From Rosa chinensis (lineage: Eukaryota; Streptophyta; Magnoliopsida; Rosales; Rosaceae), in assembly GCF_002994745.2 (NCBI RefSeq), contig NC_037090.1, positions 26,711,501-26,775,500 of the forward strand: DNA of 64,000 nt. Reading direction: 5' to 3'. The notes beneath the pieces were generated by a model. That model searched no databases and had not been told where the DNA came from. It saw nothing but the letters and a program-made list of their open reading frames with translations. Positions within the stretch are counted from its first letter, which is position 1. Each line of letters starts with the position of its first letter. Of this stretch, positions 12,214-22,959 are shown piece after piece. The position numbers and the translations under genes are program-made.

Positions 12214-13349
12214 AAGTAATATCTACAGCTAAATATCATTGTTTATGGAAGTCGCTACTCAAGTAAGTATGGCTCCTTTTGAGTTTAGGCTTATGATGTT
12301 CAAATGCTTACATAAAATAGCTTTTTGGTGTTCATTTAGTGATTAGCTACTTGATAAAATTTGTTTGGTGTTACAGAGAAGCTTATGAAAGTGCTATGAA
12401 AGAAAAACATGATGCTTTTTAGATAGAAGGATTTTTGGATGAAGCTAGTACTACCTATATCGAACAGTTAGAGGCTTTTGGAAAAGTATTTGAGAAAGCT
12501 GCAGAAGCTGACACATGAAGTTGGTGACTTATGTTGGTAACTTTTCCATCGAATTGCTTTACTGGCATATAGTAAACCCTTTTGGTATGCTGACCCTCCT
12601 GTATGATATAATGGATATGCTATGCTGATTGCATTCATATGATCTCATTATTCACATGTAAATCGTATTATATTCTTTCATGTGCAGAATTCATGTTGCT
12701 CTCAAGCACACAATGATTTCACCCAAAGAAGTTTACCATTGTCAATCTCAGGTATTATCACTACACTTGATATCAATCTTAGTTATCCTATGTGATGCTC
12801 TGTTTTCCCTTCCATAACAGCTTATTATTATCAGGGAAGGATTTATTATTATTATGAACCTTGATTTCAGCTTCTTCAAGGTTGGTAAAATCTGCCTATT
12901 CTTAGGTATTTTGTGTAAATTTTTGTTCATTTTATAATAGTCATGAATTATTGGATAGTTTTCTGAATTCTAAGTGCAAACCAATTTGTTTCAGTAGGAG
13001 AGAAGAGGGAAGGCAGCATATACACAGCACCATATTGATGTAGTCAGAACAGAGTGGGCAAAATCTGTTGTTAAAACATATATGTAAGCAAATGATCACA
13101 TCTAGCTGGTTAGTACTTGGGCTTGGGGACTTAGTTTGGTAACCTTGATATATGATAGACTTGCTATATTGAGTTACTTTTGGTTAGGATTGCTGAATTG
13201 TTCTGGATATCAATTTGCACTTTTGTAAATGTGTTGGATATGGCAGTGTATGAAACAGATGACAGTAATCAATGACAAAGTGGTATTTTGGATATGTTTT
13301 GGACATGAAATTTCATATCTGCAACTAATTGTGCAAAGCCCATTTTGAC
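12214..13349. other. CACTA-1 interior, unassigned
   Basis: This is AT-rich sequence with a few exon-like patches, for example 12377-12530 after a TTACAG acceptor, which has an open frame broken by one TAG. I recognise no domain, and there is no transposase signature. Confidence 0.4.
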
Positions 13350-14125
13350 ATCAAATATAGGTCAACTGTCTATTGTCTGAGATTCACTCAGACAATACAT
13401 ACTTAAAGCAGCAAATAATTCATGTTGTCTGAACATGCCATTCACACAACAGATATAACAAAACTCATGTTGTCTAAGCTTCTATTCACACAACATATAT
13501 AACAAAACTCATGTTGTCTACCCTCATCTTAGCCAACATATATAACAAAATCAATGTTGTCTAAGATTCATTTCACTCATCATATATAACAATAAACTGT
13601 TGAATGAGGTTCATAAAATACAACTAAAAACAATAAAATATGTCCTCTGAGTATTCAATGAAATGACATATTCCATTTTGGAACTGTTATTGTTAATGTA
13701 TCTCACACAACTAAGAAAAATGACACAATGTTGTTGGAGATTCATTTCAGACAACAAAGGTTTCTCAACAGTGTGGTCTGAAATTTATTTTAGACATCAC
13801 GTAGTCATGTTCCGCTTGTCTGAGATTCATTATGCACAACATAGTTCTCTTAAAAGTGTTGGGGTAATATAATGTTTCTCAACATCAAATAAATGAATTG
13901 TTGTTTGAATGTCTAACAGACAATAATTTATCCAAATTAAAATAGTCTGGTAATTTTCAGACGACAATTATGAGCTTATATATGTCGTCTAAATGTAACA
14001 CAGACAATAGTTTTGAAATGTCGTCTGAGCGAAGTCAATCAGACCACAAGCTACTAGACAACATTAGCTTTTTTACTCAGACGACAGTTCAGGAACTGTC
14101 ATCTGATTAACTTTGTGGTGTAGTG
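13350..14125. repeat. CACTA-1 right subterminal repeat array
   Basis: There are roughly 50-bp direct repeats built on ATGTTGTCT and CACACAACATATATAAC (13420-13610). Repeated GTTGTCTGA/GTCGTCTGA motifs in both orientations follow up to the GTAGTG terminus. Such arrays are the transposase-binding ends of CACTA elements. Confidence 0.75.
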
Positions 14126-14808
14126 ACAATTGATATATGGAATGATCGATGGGTTCCAAATAAAAATGGGGGTTTGATCAAACCCACGATCACATCCAAC
14201 AGATTCACTCCGCTTTTGGTTTCAGAGATCATTGATGAGGACATAAACTGGAACATCTGCCATCTTGAGCAATTTCTAGAAGCCTCAGATATCAGAAATA
14301 TAAAGGCCATTCCAATTGGACAGGCAAATGAAGATGACACACTAGTCTGACCATATACAAAGAATGGAGTTTACTCAGTCAAAAGTGGTTACCAAAGATT
14401 GAAGGATTCTCCCAAACCAGTTACAAAGTGCAAGCCTTCTTCATCTCTGCAAGTCAACCAAAAAGTCTGGTTATTAATTTGGAAATCTCATTCCATTTCA
14501 AAAATTTCAAATTTCCTTTGGAAGGCTCTTTCGAATGTCGTGCCTACAAGTTGGAACCTGCTTTCAAGGAAGTTGGCCTCCAATCCTATTTGTCAAGTTA
14601 GTGGCGAATATTGTTAAACCATTGAGCACTCTCCTGTGACCTTGGACCACGACAGTGTGTTTTGGAGTCACAATTGGATACAAACCAGATAAACAACAAA
14701 TCACAACCTTGGAAGCATGGTTACTGGAAATACTTCAAAAGGCTGCCCTTTTGTCTGGTGAGTCAGAGTAATTGTTGAATTGTGTTTTCATTCATATATG
14801 GGAGATAT
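14126..14808 (+). pseudogene. LINE ORF2 middle piece: zinc-binding region after RT
   Basis: The sequence resumes the LINE frame with DIWNDRWVPN, the block that normally follows the RT thumb. It continues through the zf-RVT-like region (VWLLIWKSHSISKISNFLWK, about 14466-14525) and NPICQVSGE at 14583. Stops occur at 14348 and 14615. CACTA-2 interrupts it after 14808; TAT at 14806-14808 is the target-site copy. Confidence 0.8.
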
Positions 14809-15140
14809 CACTAGTACAAAAATTGAATCAGACGACGGCTAAAAACTGTCGTCTGATGAAGAGCTGACTGTCGTATATCTAGCTGCCGTCTGATGAAATA
14901 TGATTTAGAGAACCATCGTCTAAAGAACTCGGCATCCATGTCGACATCATTAACTATTGTGTGAACGTCAGTCAGATGACGGATAACTTAAGAACCCGTT
15001 GTGTGATTGTGATTCAGAAGTCATTTTTTTTCTAATAACCGTTGTGTGACTGTTATTCACACAACTAAAACATTGATAGCATCTGTGATCTGTATTACTC
15101 TCACACAACTGTTTTTATTGTATGGCTGTTGTGAACATTG
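14809..15140. repeat. CACTA-2 left TIR and subterminal repeats
   Basis: A 28-bp TIR is followed by inverted pairs of CAGACGAC and GTCGTCTGAT (14829-14866) and diverged TTGTGTGA/CACACAAC motifs to about 15125. The right end (44640-44765) mirrors this. Confidence 0.85.
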
Positions 15141-15339
15141 TGTACGTATAATAGAAAAAAATATGTTTGTTTTCACATGACATGCCGAAAACATGAGAAG
15201 AAATTGACCAAATTAACAGTAACTGATCAATATATAGAAGAAATTGTTATGATCCACATCATGCACCAAAATGGATTGTGCAAAGGTAATCTTTTATCCA
15301 CAAAAGAAGTACATCTAATACTACTTTTTTTCTTTCAAC

Positions 15340-15482
15340 TTGGGTCTTTGGAGGAGGGGCTGGCATAGCATCTGGTGAAGATTGGAGGGAACTAAGAGGT
15401 TCTCGTCTCACAGACTCCTCCAAAGCTTGGACCATATTTTCAGCCGACTCAGCAAACGATGCCAGCTCTTGCTTCTGCAACC
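15340..15482 (-). pseudogene. Exon-like fragment in CACTA-2, protein not recognised
   Basis: On the minus strand a GAATGCAG acceptor precedes an open stretch beginning LQKQELASFAESAENM and continuing to MPAPPPKTQVERK. It is charged, probably helical, then proline-rich. Codon use looks genic, unlike the surrounding AT-rich DNA. It lies in the same orientation as the other captured exons. I cannot name the parent gene. Confidence 0.45.
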
Positions 15483-16666
15483 TGCATTCAGAGATGGAGT
15501 TTTCATTGTCAAAATTGGCAACTTACAACATTGAAACCAACGGTAGCCAAAACAAGGAAAACCATATCAAACAACAGGAATAAAGGTTTAATGTTTCTCT
15601 CTATATAAGATGGTCTGTTCTTCTTAATTTCTGTTACAAATTATATCTAAACCAGCAAAAGAGAATGTCCTCTCTTTCACCAACTGAGACCCATTTATAC
15701 TTTTACAGGTATTGCTGGGAACTCGTCGACCTTTTCTAACATAATTACGACTTTATATTTTATCTTATTAGATGGTTGAAAGGTATGCTATGAAGATTCT
15801 CCTGGAATGCACGGCATCTTTAAAAATAAAATTAAAAATAAAGAAGAAGAAGCAAAAAGATGCAAGCAACTAGGCACTGATAGAAGCATACAGCTGGGGA
15901 GTCGAAGCAAATTTGCATGGAAGGTGACATAGTTAACATATTGATGTTAGAAAAAGGCCTCTTGAAAAGGCTATATCTTACTCCAGTTCCCTCTTCTCCC
16001 CTTCTCATAAGATCCACTCAATACAACAAACAAAAACCATTCAACAGAAATGTGAGAAGCTCGGTAAGCAGATCCATTGACAGAGATTTAGATAAATCTC
16101 ACAATGGCCGGCCAGTAAACTTCTCAACCATTCGATTTGGCTACAACCAATTTGGCAATTCAAGATCAAGGGTACTTACTTTTGTTCAAACCCTTCTCTT
16201 GGTACATGTAGCTCCATAAAATCAAATCTTTTCAAAAACAAAAAAAAGCATATAAATAGTTGAACATTAAAAGAAATGTGAGAAGCTTGGTAAGCAGATC
16301 CATAGACAAAGATTCACAGCTTCCGTAACCCATTCTGTTACAGAAGCTCTGTCTATTGATTGAAAAGATAAAATCTAAGACTTATCCACACAGCATGCTC
16401 GCAATGCAAGATATGCCTAAAATTTGATTGTACCTAACTGGCAGGCTTAAACACTTTAACATATTCCATACAAACGCAGCACAGCCCTTGTTTCAATTAA
16501 TATCACTCTCAGCAGAAACTTGTAATATTTCAGAATGTCAACCAATAAACAGAACAAACACAATATTCAACTTCCACAAGATAAAAACCAATTCCAAGGT
16601 TCAATCCGGAAAATAGTCCGAACTATAGGAGACTATGAATAAGGAGAAGGCTGAGAATTTGATTAC
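15483..16666. other. CACTA-2 interior without recognisable genes
   Basis: This is AT-rich, intron-like DNA. A roughly 40-bp segment (GTGAGAAGC with the following GGTAAGCAGATCCAT) occurs at about 16050-16090 and again at 16276-16316. Short open frames have no recognisable similarity. Confidence 0.4.
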
Positions 16667-16823
16667 CTGCTGTTTGAACCGAATCATAAATATATAAACA
16701 CCTCGGCATTTGGAATGATATGGAACTGTTGTTGATAGGTTGACTTAGCTGAAGGGCTTTTCCAGGTATCTTGATGTACTTATCAATTTCCTTTTGGGCT
16801 ACATTTGTTGCAATTGAGATCTC
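16667..16823 (-). pseudogene. Captured pBrp-like (plant TFIIB-related) exon
   Basis: The minus-strand exon is bounded by a TATGGCAG acceptor (16824 side) and a GCAG/GTAATC donor at 16667. It encodes EISIATNVAQKEIDKY, then ALQLSQPIN and QMPR. This matches my memory of the cyclin-fold segment of pBrp, a plant TFIIB-family protein associated with plastid envelopes and nuclei. Only this exon is seen, so it is a captured fragment with no independent function. Confidence is moderate because no alignment was run. Confidence 0.65.
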
Positions 16824-17167
16824 CTGCCATATCAAACCACAACCCATTGGTAAGAACTTAATGAGTAACTGAAATGGCTGCAAAATTAAAGGACACAAGA
16901 GAGGTATAGCTATTGGGAAAACAACTAAACCAATGACCTCTATGATTTGAAATCAGATGTAGTTGACAGTACAACTGAAAGATCCTCAAAAGGTGAATGC
17001 AAAAAAAGGAATAGGATCATAGGGATTGGTAAGCTGCAAACATGTTTATCACCACACAGTAGCAACTGAACTGAAGAATTAAACCAAGAATAAGAAAGCC
17101 ATAAGTGCAAATCACATTCCATAAACTATCGAAATAGCAACAAACAAGGAATGAAAACTGATCTTAC

Positions 17168-17243
17168 CTACAATTGGCAGCAATAGCAGCGAGGCCATCA
17201 GTTGTAAAGCCTTCACAGGCAACAAGAACCAAAGACTTAAATT
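17168..17243 (-). pseudogene. Captured AFB2/3-like auxin-receptor fragment
   Basis: The minus strand encodes KSLVLVACEGFTTDGL followed by AAIAANCR, then a GTAAGAT donor at 17167. This is a characteristic leucine-rich-repeat stretch of TIR1/AFB F-box auxin receptors; KSLVLV and EGFTTDG fit AFB2/3 better than TIR1. Only about 75 bp is present, with an exon edge, so the source was genomic. It cannot encode a receptor. Confidence 0.7.
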
Positions 17244-18062
17244 AAATTCAGACTGTATATACAAATGAAAGAGTCACAAAAAATGGAAGAAGTAGCAGAA
17301 AACAAACTTGGAAGACAGTTGAGAACAAGATTAGAGAAATAAGCTTTTACGCTCTAATTCATGACAGAAGGGGCAAAGCTATAATCATTTTCTTTGCCCT
17401 CATTTTATCAGATAATGAAACCATTGCAGGATTTTAAACTTGGTTTCACATGACCTTCCCTGGAAAAATCTCCTGGTATCCAGAACTAAGGCACTTCTCA
17501 CACCAGAAAGAAAATACTAGCAACTCTACCTATCAATTTGCTGATTTGAAAGATATAAAAGGTCAAGCTCTGCAAACTACAAAATTTTCACACAATGAAA
17601 CACATTGCCAAACATTGACAACCACATAACACAGTGCTAAAGATCTAAAAAGGTTGGGAAAGAAATCATGACAGCCATAGAAAAATTATTAATTAAACAT
17701 TTAAATAACAATTGAAAGACAATATATTGTATATATCTACACGGATGTGGGAAGATCCCACCATAGATTTATTTGGTGGGTTCTCAATGCTGCATCACCT
17801 TTATTAATCCTAAAATACAAGAACCATTACATAATGTGTCTATAATTAAATACCTCCAAAAGCCAACTACACAAGCCTGATGCAGCCAATATAACTCATG
17901 ATAACATTGAAGCGATAGAAAAAAAAAACAACAAAATACATAAAAGAGCAGCAACTCATAACAAAAACTCAGCACCACAAGACAATTTTGCTAACACCAT
18001 AAATACAACAAGACAATTTTGTTCTCTAAATTAACCCACACAACTTTCATACCCAAACCTAC
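17244..18062. other. CACTA-2 interior, no gene seen
   Basis: This is AT-rich, intron-like DNA up to the left edge of Gypsy A. CCTAC at 18058-18062 is one copy of that element's target duplication; the other copy, CCTGC at 43281-43285, differs by one transition. Confidence 0.5.
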
Positions 18063-18578
18063 TGTTAATGTCTAAAAGTTCGGCGGTAGCTGAACCTTCG
18101 TTAACGCTGATCCGACTGGCGGGTCGATACCTGCGATGTTCTTAAAGCTTTCGCTATCTGTCAAATAAAACACACTGGGACGTCAGAGGGAGACCGCGTT
18201 GGGCGGTCTTCGACTCTCCGATGCCTAAGTTAGTCCATGTATTTATGTTGACAGAGTAACAATAGGTAAATATGGAATGCTTAATTAATGAGGAGAGAGG
18301 AGAGAACCTTTTATGGGTGAGGAAGAGGTTGACCTTCTCTTTGTTTTCGATGTGGGACTGATATGCTTCAGTTCCCCTTTTCAGAAGCCTCTGATGCCAT
18401 CTTGGCGCGGCGCGTGGCGGCGCGTCGGCGGCGATCTGGAGGTGGTCCGACGTTGAGGCTGTAGCCTGTCTGGCAGTGTGTCTGCATGTCATTCCTTTGG
18501 TTGGAATTAGTACCTCTGGCGGTACAATGAGCATGGCCCATTATAGCTAATTATGCTTGCAAATGTACATGTATTACA
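18063..18578 (-). repeat. Element A 3' LTR
   Basis: In element orientation the LTR begins at 18578 and ends ...ATTAACA at 18063. A CATAAAAGG box lies near 18306-18315. The polypurine tract, GGGGACTTGGGGGACTT on the minus strand, adjoins it at about 18579-18597. Confidence 0.92.
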
Positions 18579-19179
18579 AGTCCCCCAAGTCCCCAGTCAA
18601 GGAGGGCAATCTTGGTTGGGGAGTTGTTCGGCGGTTTGAAGCGTTTTATTCCGCTAGACTTTGCAAGAGCATAATTAGCGTCAGTGCGTTGTCAACCGTT
18701 GGTTTTACTGAGCAAACGCTTTATACCCTTTCGGGTGGGCCCCTGCTGGGCCCCCCAGGGAGTCCCCCACTCCCCGGCGAAGATAGACTTCCGGATGGTC
18801 GGCAAATTATTTGTTGAGGGGGAGCTGCACGGAGCAGAGGGTGTTGGGTAGCGAGCCCAATGTTTAGCACCCAAATGACGGGGGTCAACGTGCCTGATCA
18901 GGGCCGTCGTAGACTGTTGACTAGTCCCCGTGTCCCGTAGGGACGGTCTGACGGTAACGCTGTGTGGCGGTCGTTGTCAGAGTGAGGCGTGGCCTCGGGA
19001 TTCGCCGTTTGGCGGGTATCCCCCCGCTAAATGTAGCAAGAAGCAGCGTCTGGTAGACGTGCCTGGCGGTATTTTGTCTGAACGATGTTGCGTTGAACAA
19101 AGCACGCAATTTGCAAGTTGAAAGGGGGGTTCCGCCAGAGGTGTATAGCGGAAGACACCCCGCTTGCAGGATGGCTAGG
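18579..19179 (-). other. Element A 3' non-coding region between polypurine tract and tandem repeats
   Basis: No coding sequence is seen. It is GC-richer than the host DNA and matches the corresponding part of element B (33176-33751) in opposite orientation, including the purine runs near CCCGGCGAAG and the GTTGACTAGTCC block. Confidence 0.6.
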
Positions 19180-19663
19180 GAGAAGTTCTGCTGGCGGGGT
19201 TTCGCTCAGCGGAGGCTTCGTCACTTGGAGGGTGACAAAGGAGAAGTTCCGCTGGCGGGGCTTCGCTCAGCGGAGACTTCGTCAGTTGGAAGATGACAAG
19301 GGAGAAGTTCCGCTGGCGGGGCTTCGCTCAGCGGAGACTTCGTCACTTGGAGGATGATAAGGGAGAAGTTCCGCTGGCGGGGCTTCGCTCAGCGGAGACT
19401 TCATCACTTGGAGGATGATAAGGGAGAAGTTCCGCTGGCGGGGCTTCGCTCAGCGGAGACTTCGTCACTTGGAGGGTGACAAAGGAGAAGTTCCGCTGGC
19501 GGGGGTTCGCTCAGCGGAGACTTCGTCAGTTGGAGGATGACAAGGGAGAAGTTTCGCTGGCGGGGTTTCGCTCAGCGGAGACTTCGTCAGTTGGAGGATG
19601 ACAAGGGAGAAGTTCCGCTGGCGGGGTTTCGCTCAGCGGAGACTTCGTCAGTTGGTGAAGTCA
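19180..19663 (+). repeat. 61-bp tandem repeat block in element A (8 copies)
   Basis: GAGAAGTT starts recur at 19180, 19241, 19302, 19363, 19424, 19485, 19546 and 19607, an exact 61-bp period. Each unit contains CCGCTGGCG and CGCTCAGCGG, which can pair (with one bulged T) around a GGG-CTT loop, so each forms a stable hairpin. The block lies upstream of the antisense gene's leader and just inside the 3' LTR. Confidence 0.95.
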
Positions 19664-19914
19664 TCCCAGTGGTTACTTCCACCAGATGCTTCGTCTGGTG
19701 GTGGTTGACACGTGTCTAACCCGCAGGGGGTTAGCGTGCGGAGGCTTGTCCCCTAAGCCTGGCCGTCTTCTCGCCATAAATGATAGTAATTATGGATTTC
19801 GCAACCGAAGCGACGCCTCGGTTAATCCGGGTAGTAAGTGGAGGTCTGTGACACGTGTACGGCTGTCGTGTGATGTCGTTTTTTAGCGGACGGCGGAGAA
19901 CGCGCTGATGTTGA

Positions 19915-20442
19915 CATAAAAGGGGGGGAAACCCAGCGAGATTTGACACTTTGGTAAAAGCTTCAAACTCACAGTCGTGTTCTGCTCGCTCTGCTTGTCC
20001 GAGACTGAAGAAAGAGGTTGCCAGAGCCTGGAGATATCGTTCCCGGAGAAACGACGATAGCACCCCCCTAAGATTGCTGTGCACCATCGTAACGTAGGCT
20101 TCACCACCAAGGTTGGTATCTGGATTTCCTTTTTCCTGTTTTATTGGATCTGCTATTTTCTGGGTTTTGTTGTTTTTGTCTTTCTGGGATGATTCCTGTT
20201 TTTCTTTGGCGTGTTCTGAGGTGTAAAATGAGATTTGGGGGGGGGGGGGGGGGGGGGGGGTGTGTTGGATTATGGTGGTTGGCAAAGACTTGGTGTTTAG
20301 GGATTTGTTAGATGGTCGAATCTGGGTTGAGTGCGTTTGTTCCTACTTTGGGATTTTCTGGGTTTTGCCCTTGATGCCCTTGGCTATAACTGATGTAAGA
20401 ATAGGCTAGATCTGTGTTTGTGCTAACTGGTGTGGGTTTTAG
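19915..20442 (+). promoter_or_regulatory. Putative promoter, leader and 5' UTR intron of antisense gene A
   Basis: A CATAAAAG box at 19915-19922, after GTTGA, is conserved in element B (complement of 32290-32297). A leader follows with a donor at 20112 (CCAAG/GTTGGTAT) and an acceptor at 20441-20442 (GGTTTTAG), giving a 331-bp intron ending 7 bases before the ATG. A G24 run at 20237-20260 lies within the intron. Element B shows the same arrangement. Confidence 0.6.
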
Positions 20443-20449
20443 GTTTGGG

Positions 20450-22392
20450 ATGGCTAACGTCATAGAGATTTCGAGCAGTGAGGATTCCGGGTCCGACGTG
20501 TCGTTCAGCGCGGCGGATAGGATTTTTATTGATTCGTTGCGTCCGTCTGCCCATGCAGGAACCTCACTGCCAGAACCGCTAGAGGTTGAGCCGCTACAGA
20601 CCATACCTTGGGAAGTAGCTATGGGTAGTGGTCCGCGTCCAGAGAGCTCTAGGGTGGGTGAGGCCGCTGTTGCCAAAGCTAGGCGCGACGAGCGTTTGGC
20701 GAGCAATAGTGCTGCCAGGGCTCTGCTGGGGAAGAAGAAGCAGCAGGGTAGAATGCTGAGTCAGCGTGGTTCCTCCAGGATGGCACCGCCGTCGACGAGG
20801 CAGGAGGGCGGATGAACGCCGCCGCTGTCACTCGAATGAAGCAGAAGTTCCGGTTGCCGGGCTCGGTGAAGCTCCGCCCGCCGATGGCGTATGAGAAGGC
20901 GTCGATTCTCCCAGTGGGATTTGCGGCCGTGCATGAGGCGATATTCCGCCAAGGAGTGACACTCCCGCTGGTGCCAAATCTCCAAATCCTGGTGTGCGAA
21001 TTTGGCCTTGCCTTCGGTCAGATTTGCCCCAACATGTGGCGGTTGATGTTGGCAATGAACTCACTGTGGCGGTTGTCCGGGTGCGAGGGACCTACTGTGG
21101 CGGAAGTGCTTCACTTCTACGAGCTGGTGTACGTGAAGCGCCGAGGTTGCAGAGGGCAAGTGAACCTGAGCCGCCGTCAGGGAGCGCCCAAATTGATCGA
21201 GAATCTAAGGGACTCAATGTCCTACTGGTGGGGACCTTCTGCGTCGCCACAGAGGGTTGGGAGTATCACGCCAGGTCGAACGAGGAAGGGCCGACATTTA
21301 AGATTAAGTCGGAGTTCCAACCCATCCGAGGTTGGTAACCGGTTTCCGCTGAACGTAGTTGGCGGGTTCATGTATTTGCAGACTTGTATTCTTACTAACG
21401 ATTACTGTGTTTGTGCAGCGGGACTGCGGTATACTCTAACGCGCGAAGAGGAGTGTCGCGTAGCGAGGATCAGAGGTTGCTGGCGGAACCGCAATTTGTT
21501 GGACTTCCGACTTCTGACCGGTTGGGAGTTACTGGTCGAACAGCGGCTAACTCGCTCCGTTGGTGAGAAATCTCCGCCATACCATTTTTTTTTTGTAACA
21601 AGTGATCCGGACTGACGGGTTTTTTTTATAATATTTTTAGAAACCCCGCCGGGTAACAAATCGAGTCGCGACGCTTTTAAAAAAGCAATGGACCGCGCGG
21701 AGATAGACAACTTTCTGGAGACCATGTACGCCGAGGGGCTGGCAGCCCAGAAGACGCTGGTGAACCTCGAGACACTGGCGCTGAGCCAGTCCGAGGTTCC
21801 GGTGGTGCTGCCAATGCCGCACCACTCCCATCTTGGTGAGGATGGTCTGCCGGTAGTGCAGGCGGGGACCCAAGTGGCCGGCGGGGAGAGGGGAAGCGCT
21901 GCAGCTGGGCAACAAAAGGAGCGGATGCCTGCCAGTAGGCGTGGCCCCCAAAAGGAGAAGGTGGTGCGGCGGCCTAACGGGTATCTCAGGCCCCACGGCA
22001 ATTGACCAATGGCCCTTCAGCTCGGCGTTTGGTCAAATATCGGCGGGACTGCATGACATGTTCGTTGCGGCGTCAAAGCAGCCCCTGGTCGAGGGGGAGC
22101 TCAGGGAGGAAATCCAAGGTCTCCAGAGGGAGTTGGCGGAGGCGAATGAGCAACTGGCGGAGGTAGAGCGGGGGCTGGCCAAGGCGGAATGTGACTATGC
22201 CGACGTCCGCGGTAAGCTCAACGTAGCCATCGAGCGGGACTTGGAGAGGAATGAACGCGTCTCCAAGTTGGAGCAGGACATCGCCCTGCTGCAGGAGCGG
22301 ATAGCCGCCAAGGACAAAAACTCATTGTTGTGCAGCGGGAGTCCGCCGCCAGAATGACTGAGGTGAAGCGGCTGGAGGGTGAGGTTACCCGC
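20450..22392 (+). pseudogene. Antisense gene of element A, 5' part (putative gypsy-type transposon protein family)
   Basis: The start is MANVIEISSSEDSGSD, with an acidic Ser-rich N-terminus. A conserved globular region follows (FRQGVTLPLVPN, CEFGLAFGQICPNMWR, WRLSGCEGPTVAEVLHFY), the block of the plant 'putative gypsy type transposon' family (Pfam PF04195 by memory). Introns lie at 21331-21418 and 21563-21640. Beyond them is a long coiled coil (22080-22330). Its function is unknown. Damage: frameshifts near 20810 and 21230, and loss of about 315 bp relative to B near 21965. Element B splits it at 22392; it resumes at 34272. Confidence 0.8.
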
Positions 22393-22906
22393 TGTACATG
22401 CATGTCCATTTGCAAGCATAATTAGCTATAATGAGCCACGCTCATGGTACCACCAGGGTACCAACGCCCACCATATGAGTGACTGGCGTAAAGACAGTTA
22501 GCCGGGTTACCGCCTGAGCCCCGGATCAACCCCAAAGCACCGCCGACGCGCCGCCACGCGCCGTGTCAAGATGGCATCAGAAGCTACTGAAACTGGGAAC
22601 TGAAGCACCATCAGTCCCACATCGAAAACAAAGAGAAGATCATCCTCTTCCTCACCTATAAAAGGTTCTCTCCTCTCTCCTCATTAAGGACGCATTCAAT
22701 ACTTACCTACTATTACTTTGTCAACATAAATACATTGACTAACTTAGGCATCGGAGAGTTGAAGACCGCCCGGCGCGGTCTCCCTCTGACGCCCATTGTA
22801 TTTTATTTGACAGGTAACGGGAACCACTCACAACAAAGGTATCGATCCGCCTGCCGGATCAGCGTTAACTAAGGTCCAGCTACCGCTAGACTTTTAGACA
22901 TTAACA
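22393..22906 (+). repeat. Element B 5' LTR
   Basis: It begins TGTACATGCATG and ends TAGACATTAACA. A TATA box (CTATAAAAGG) lies at about 22656-22665, followed by a CT-rich start region. Confidence 0.95.
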
Positions 22907-22926
22907 TTGGCGCCGTCTGTGGGAAT
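22907..22926 (+). other. Element B primer-binding site
   Basis: TTGGCGCCGTCTGTGGGA directly follows the 5' LTR, the position used by a host tRNA 3' end to prime minus-strand synthesis. Element A has the identical site in complement at 42746-42763. I do not assign the tRNA species. Confidence 0.85.
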
Positions 22927-22959
22927 CCTTGAACAGAAGGTCATCCCATCACAGTTACC

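Larger units (their letters stand above)
2515..14125. mobile_element. CACTA-1: non-autonomous CACTA element with captured DNA-demethylase fragment
   Basis: The element starts CACTAC at 2515 and ends GTAGTG at 14125. It is flanked by the 3-bp target duplication ACA (2512-2514 and 14126-14128) and interrupts LINE ORF2 exactly there. Its subterminal regions carry many direct and inverted copies of GTCGTCTGA-like motifs, which in CACTA elements bind the transposase. After subtracting the Copia insertion (3337-10183 plus 5 bp) the element is about 4.76 kb. No TNPA or TNPD transposase gene is visible, so it would need a helper in trans. Its cargo is a multi-exon fragment of a DEMETER/ROS1-type gene at 10701-12213. 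Confidence 0.9.

Noticed and set aside
19180..19663. CRISPR-like array
   Set aside because: Units are near-identical along their whole length, with no unique spacers, in a plant retroelement.
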